This document shows, in pieces, positions 7,452 through 8,989 of a DNA stretch of 8,989 nt; position 1 is the first letter of the stretch; each line of letters starts with the position of its first letter. The stretch lies in assembly GCA_902494815.1 (NCBI GenBank), contig CABUVB010000062.1, positions 1 through 8,989 on the forward strand. Direction: 5' to 3'. The translations under genes were made by a program, and so were the position numbers. The DNA is from an uncultured Collinsella sp. (GTDB lineage Bacteria > Actinomycetota > Coriobacteriia > Coriobacteriales > Coriobacteriaceae). The notes under the pieces were generated by a model. The model had not been told where the DNA came from. It worked only from the letters and a program-made list of their open reading frames with translations, and did no database searches.

Positions 7452-7521
7452 TTTGGGACGGGGCTATTTTGACTACCCGGGCAATCAGATCGGCAAATAG
7501 TCAAAATAACCCCGTCCCAAA
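7452..7521. repeat. Long inverted repeat A: 24-bp arms, 22-nt loop
   Basis: Left arm 7452-7475 (starts TTTGGGACGGGG) and right arm 7498-7521 (ends CCCCGTCCCAAA) pair over 24 positions with one exception: C7464 opposite A7509. On the minus-strand RNA this pair is G-U, so the stem is continuous in that orientation. No T run follows on either strand, so it is not a typical intrinsic terminator. Presence in an intergenic region between two same-strand genes suggests a dispersed palindromic repeat; copy number elsewhere cannot be judged from this window. Confidence 0.85.
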
Positions 7522-7552
7522 AAGACTGGTCTGACGCTGCGCCACAAAAAGG

Positions 7553-7686
7553 ACCTATCTACTACGTTTAGGCCGCAGGGTCAACCATAGCCGGCTTTTT
7601 CGAAAATCGGCAAGCTTTCTACCTGCGGTTTTGTTTTTGCAAATTCCAGGATGGTCGAGGATGGCCGGTTTAATGTAGTAGATGGC
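7553..7686. repeat. Nested imperfect palindrome B, about 130 nt
   Basis: Outer arms ATCTACTAC (7557-7565) and GTAGTAGAT (7675-7683); inner arms CCGCAGG (7573-7579) and CCTGCGG (7622-7628); an innermost weak hairpin with GCCG..TTTT opposite AAAA..CGGC around 7590-7611. The 3' side of the plus strand also has GGATGG twice (7649-7654 and 7659-7664). The whole could fold as a branched structure on either strand. It might be a small mobile palindromic element or a structured RNA; nothing in it resembles a protein gene. Confidence 0.6.
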
Positions 7687-7750
7687 CGCATTTCGTGGCA
7701 AACGGTCCGACTAGAGACCCATGGCGACCAGCCTCGTATGGCCATTCCCG
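7687..7750. other. Intergenic gap between palindromes B and C
   Basis: Nothing convincing is visible apart from a weak ATGGC/GCCAT pair (7721-7725 and 7741-7745). The gap between palindromes A and B (7522-7552) is equally empty. Confidence 0.5.
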
Positions 7751-7819
7751 AAGTTGCGGTGGAATAGTTCCTGTTTTTGCTGTCTGAGCCGCCAAACAGG
7801 AACTATTCCACCGCAACTT
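7751..7819. repeat. Long inverted repeat C: perfect 26-bp arms, 17-nt loop
   Basis: Left arm 7751-7776 (starts AAGTTGCGGTGG) and right arm 7794-7819 (ends CCACCGCAACTT) are exact reverse complements over 26 bp. The near arm begins 15 nt after the stop codon of the glycerate kinase gene, so a transcript leaving that gene would form the hairpin at once and could be protected or terminated there. No T run follows (CGGGAATGG on the minus strand), which argues against a standard intrinsic terminator. Confidence 0.9.
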
Positions 7820-7834
7820 ATAAAGAGATAGGTT

Positions 7835-8989
7835 TTAGATACGGCCAAGGTCGTAGGATCGAGCGGCTGCTTCGCCGGCGCAGATGAGGTTGGTTGTGGC
7901 TTCTTGCACACCGAGTGCCTGTTCCAGGTCCATGGGCTTGCGGCAGATCGGAAGCACCAAGTCGACGCCCTGCCCATACACCGCATCGAGGTTGTCAGCG
8001 CGACCGCCCACGACAGCGACCACCGGCTTGCCATACCGCTTGGCACGGCGCGCCACGCCCACCGGCGCCTTACCAGCGGCGGATTGCTCATCCATATTGC
8101 CCTCGCCCGTTATGACCAGGTCGACATCGCGCACGCACTCGTCAAACCCCACGAGATCGAGCACCGTCTCCACACCCGAGCGCAGCTCCGCACCGAGCGC
8201 CAGCAACGCCGCGCCCAAGCCACCGGCAGCGCCCGCGCCGGGCACGCCGAGCACCGAGCCAAATGTCCGTGCGCCCTCGGGTGTGCGCAACAAACCCTGG
8301 GCTCGAGCTCCGGCAATCGCAGCATCGAGCAAGCGACCGTAGCCGACCATCCAACTGTCGTACCCGTGAAGCGCCTCGGCATCATCCGCCGGCAGACCCT
8401 TCTGTCCGCCGAACACCGCAAGCGCGCCGCGACGCCCTACGAGCGGATTCTCGACATCCGAAAGCACAACGATACGAGCGCCATCCAAAGCCTGCAGCGC
8501 GGGCGCCAAATCAACGCTCGCCACCCGCTCAAGGCCAGCAAGACCGGGGGCGACATCGCATCCCTGATCATCGACCACACGCGCGCCCAGCGCCTGCAGC
8601 ATGCCGGCGCCACCGTCGTTGGTGGCACTACCGCCCAGACCAATATAGATAGTCTTTGCACCCGCGCGAACCGCACGAAGCATGAGCTCGCCCACGCCAT
8701 AGGTTGTGGCCGCCAGCGCCGACGACTCCGTGCAAGGCGAATACCCAATGCCGGCCGCCTCGGCCATCTCAATTACAGCCGAGTCGTGCTCGTCGTCCAC
8801 CAGCATCCGGGCAGACACGCGCTTGCCCAAGGGGCCTGCAACCTCGCAGGTCACAAGCTCACCGCCGCACGCGGCAACGGCATCGAGCGTTCCCTCGCCA
8901 CCATCTGCTAGCGGCAACGCGGCCACCTGGGCATCGGGCCACACACGGCGTATGCCCTTGTCAACCGCCGCCTCCGCCTGCGCGCTCGA
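7835..8989 (-). CDS. Glycerate 2-kinase (GarK/GlxK family), N-terminus outside window
   Basis: Transfers phosphate from ATP to glycerate to give 2-phosphoglycerate, feeding glycerate into lower glycolysis; cytoplasmic. The window shows 384 residues up to TAA 7835. The reading frame is open to base 8989 and begins SSAQAEAAVDKGIRRVWPDA, which is the family's usual sequence shortly after its SFKGS start, so only about 15 residues are missing; the GTG at 8944 is an internal Val codon, not a start. Motifs (numbered from the first visible residue): LADGGEGT at 27-34, GLGGSATNDGG at 117-127, GEGNMDEQSAAGKAP at ~295-309, then GKPVVAVVGG. Length and motif order are normal with no sign of damage. No other pathway gene is in view, so its operon partners must lie upstream. 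It is followed by inverted repeat C and then the adhesin gene 650 bp on; I see no functional link between them. Confidence 0.95.
   Translation of the reverse strand, partial: SSAQAEAAVDKGIRRVWPDAQVAALPLADGGEGTLDAVAACGGELVTCEVAGPLGKRVSARMLVDDEHDSAVIEMAEAAGIGYSPCTESSALAATTYGVGELMLRAVRAGAKTIYIGLGGSATNDGGAGMLQALGARVVDDQGCDVAPGLAGLERVASVDLAPALQALDGARIVVLSDVENPLVGRRGALAVFGGQKGLPADDAEALHGYDSWMVGYGRLLDAAIAGARAQGLLRTPEGARTFGSVLGVPGAGAAGGLGAALLALGAELRSGVETVLDLVGFDECVRDVDLVITGEGNMDEQSAAGKAPVGVARRAKRYGKPVVAVVGGRADNLDAVYGQGVDLVLPICRKPMDLEQALGVQEATTNLICAGEAAARSYDLGRI

Noticed and set aside
7452..7819. The hairpins as ordinary rho-independent terminators
   Set aside because: Stems of 24-26 bp are far longer than usual and no T run follows on either strand.
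7452..7819. CRISPR array
   Set aside because: The three elements are single palindromes of different sequence with no regular repeat-spacer order.
7904..8911. Plus-strand ORF of 335 codons opposite the glycerate kinase
   Set aside because: Shadow of the kinase gene; His/Arg/Ala-rich translation with no recognisable family.
8942..8944. GTG 8944 as start of the glycerate kinase
   Set aside because: The open frame continues upstream with family-typical sequence (KGIRRVWPDA), so this is an internal Val.

Overview
The window holds two genes, both on the minus strand, separated by about 650 bp of unusual intergenic DNA. Each gene runs off one end of the window. Order in transcription: (1) 8989-7835, a glycerate 2-kinase that lacks only its extreme N-terminus; (2) 7834-7182, an intergenic region with three different palindromic elements, a possible gene remnant and a candidate promoter containing a run of nine G; (3) 7181-1, a giant secreted surface protein of at least 2394 residues whose C-terminus lies beyond base 1.

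The protein architecture (fibro-slime head, SpaA/Cna_B/DUF7601/FctA stalk), the high GC of the stalk-coding part and the style of the palindromes suggest a gut Gram-positive of the Coriobacteriia, Collinsella-like. That assignment comes from memory of family distribution and was not tested by a search.

The surface-protein gene starts with a strong ribosome binding site and a Sec signal peptide. A fibro-slime domain carrying GDDDVWVYIDG follows, then a SpaA-like domain. In the middle of that SpaA domain the reading frame breaks at a run of four G (CCCC on the plus strand, 5831-5834). The downstream frame then stays open for 1944 codons to the window edge, with recognisable domains throughout: the rest of SpaA-1, a poorly recognised region, SpaA-2, another poorly recognised region, DUF7601, Cna_B, DUF7601, FctA, a DUF11-type domain, DUF7601, then at least five FctA domains in a row. 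This reads as one gene with a single recent indel, a sequencing error or a switchable site. It does not look like two genes or a decayed pseudogene. Most stalk domains show a Lys/Glu/Asn pattern typical of self-forming isopeptide bonds, and the last ~1630 residues contain no cysteine. No LPXTG sorting signal is in view; one is expected beyond base 1.

The most interesting signals are regulatory or structural. A G9 tract lies inside a 19-bp spacer between a plausible -35 and -10 ahead of the adhesin gene, the arrangement used for phase variation in other bacteria. The frameshift lies in a second, shorter G run. Between the two genes are a 26-bp perfect hairpin, a 24-bp near-perfect hairpin and a ~130-nt nested palindrome. 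A plus-strand open frame of almost 1800 codons opposite the adhesin gene is judged to be a codon-usage shadow and is not annotated as a gene.
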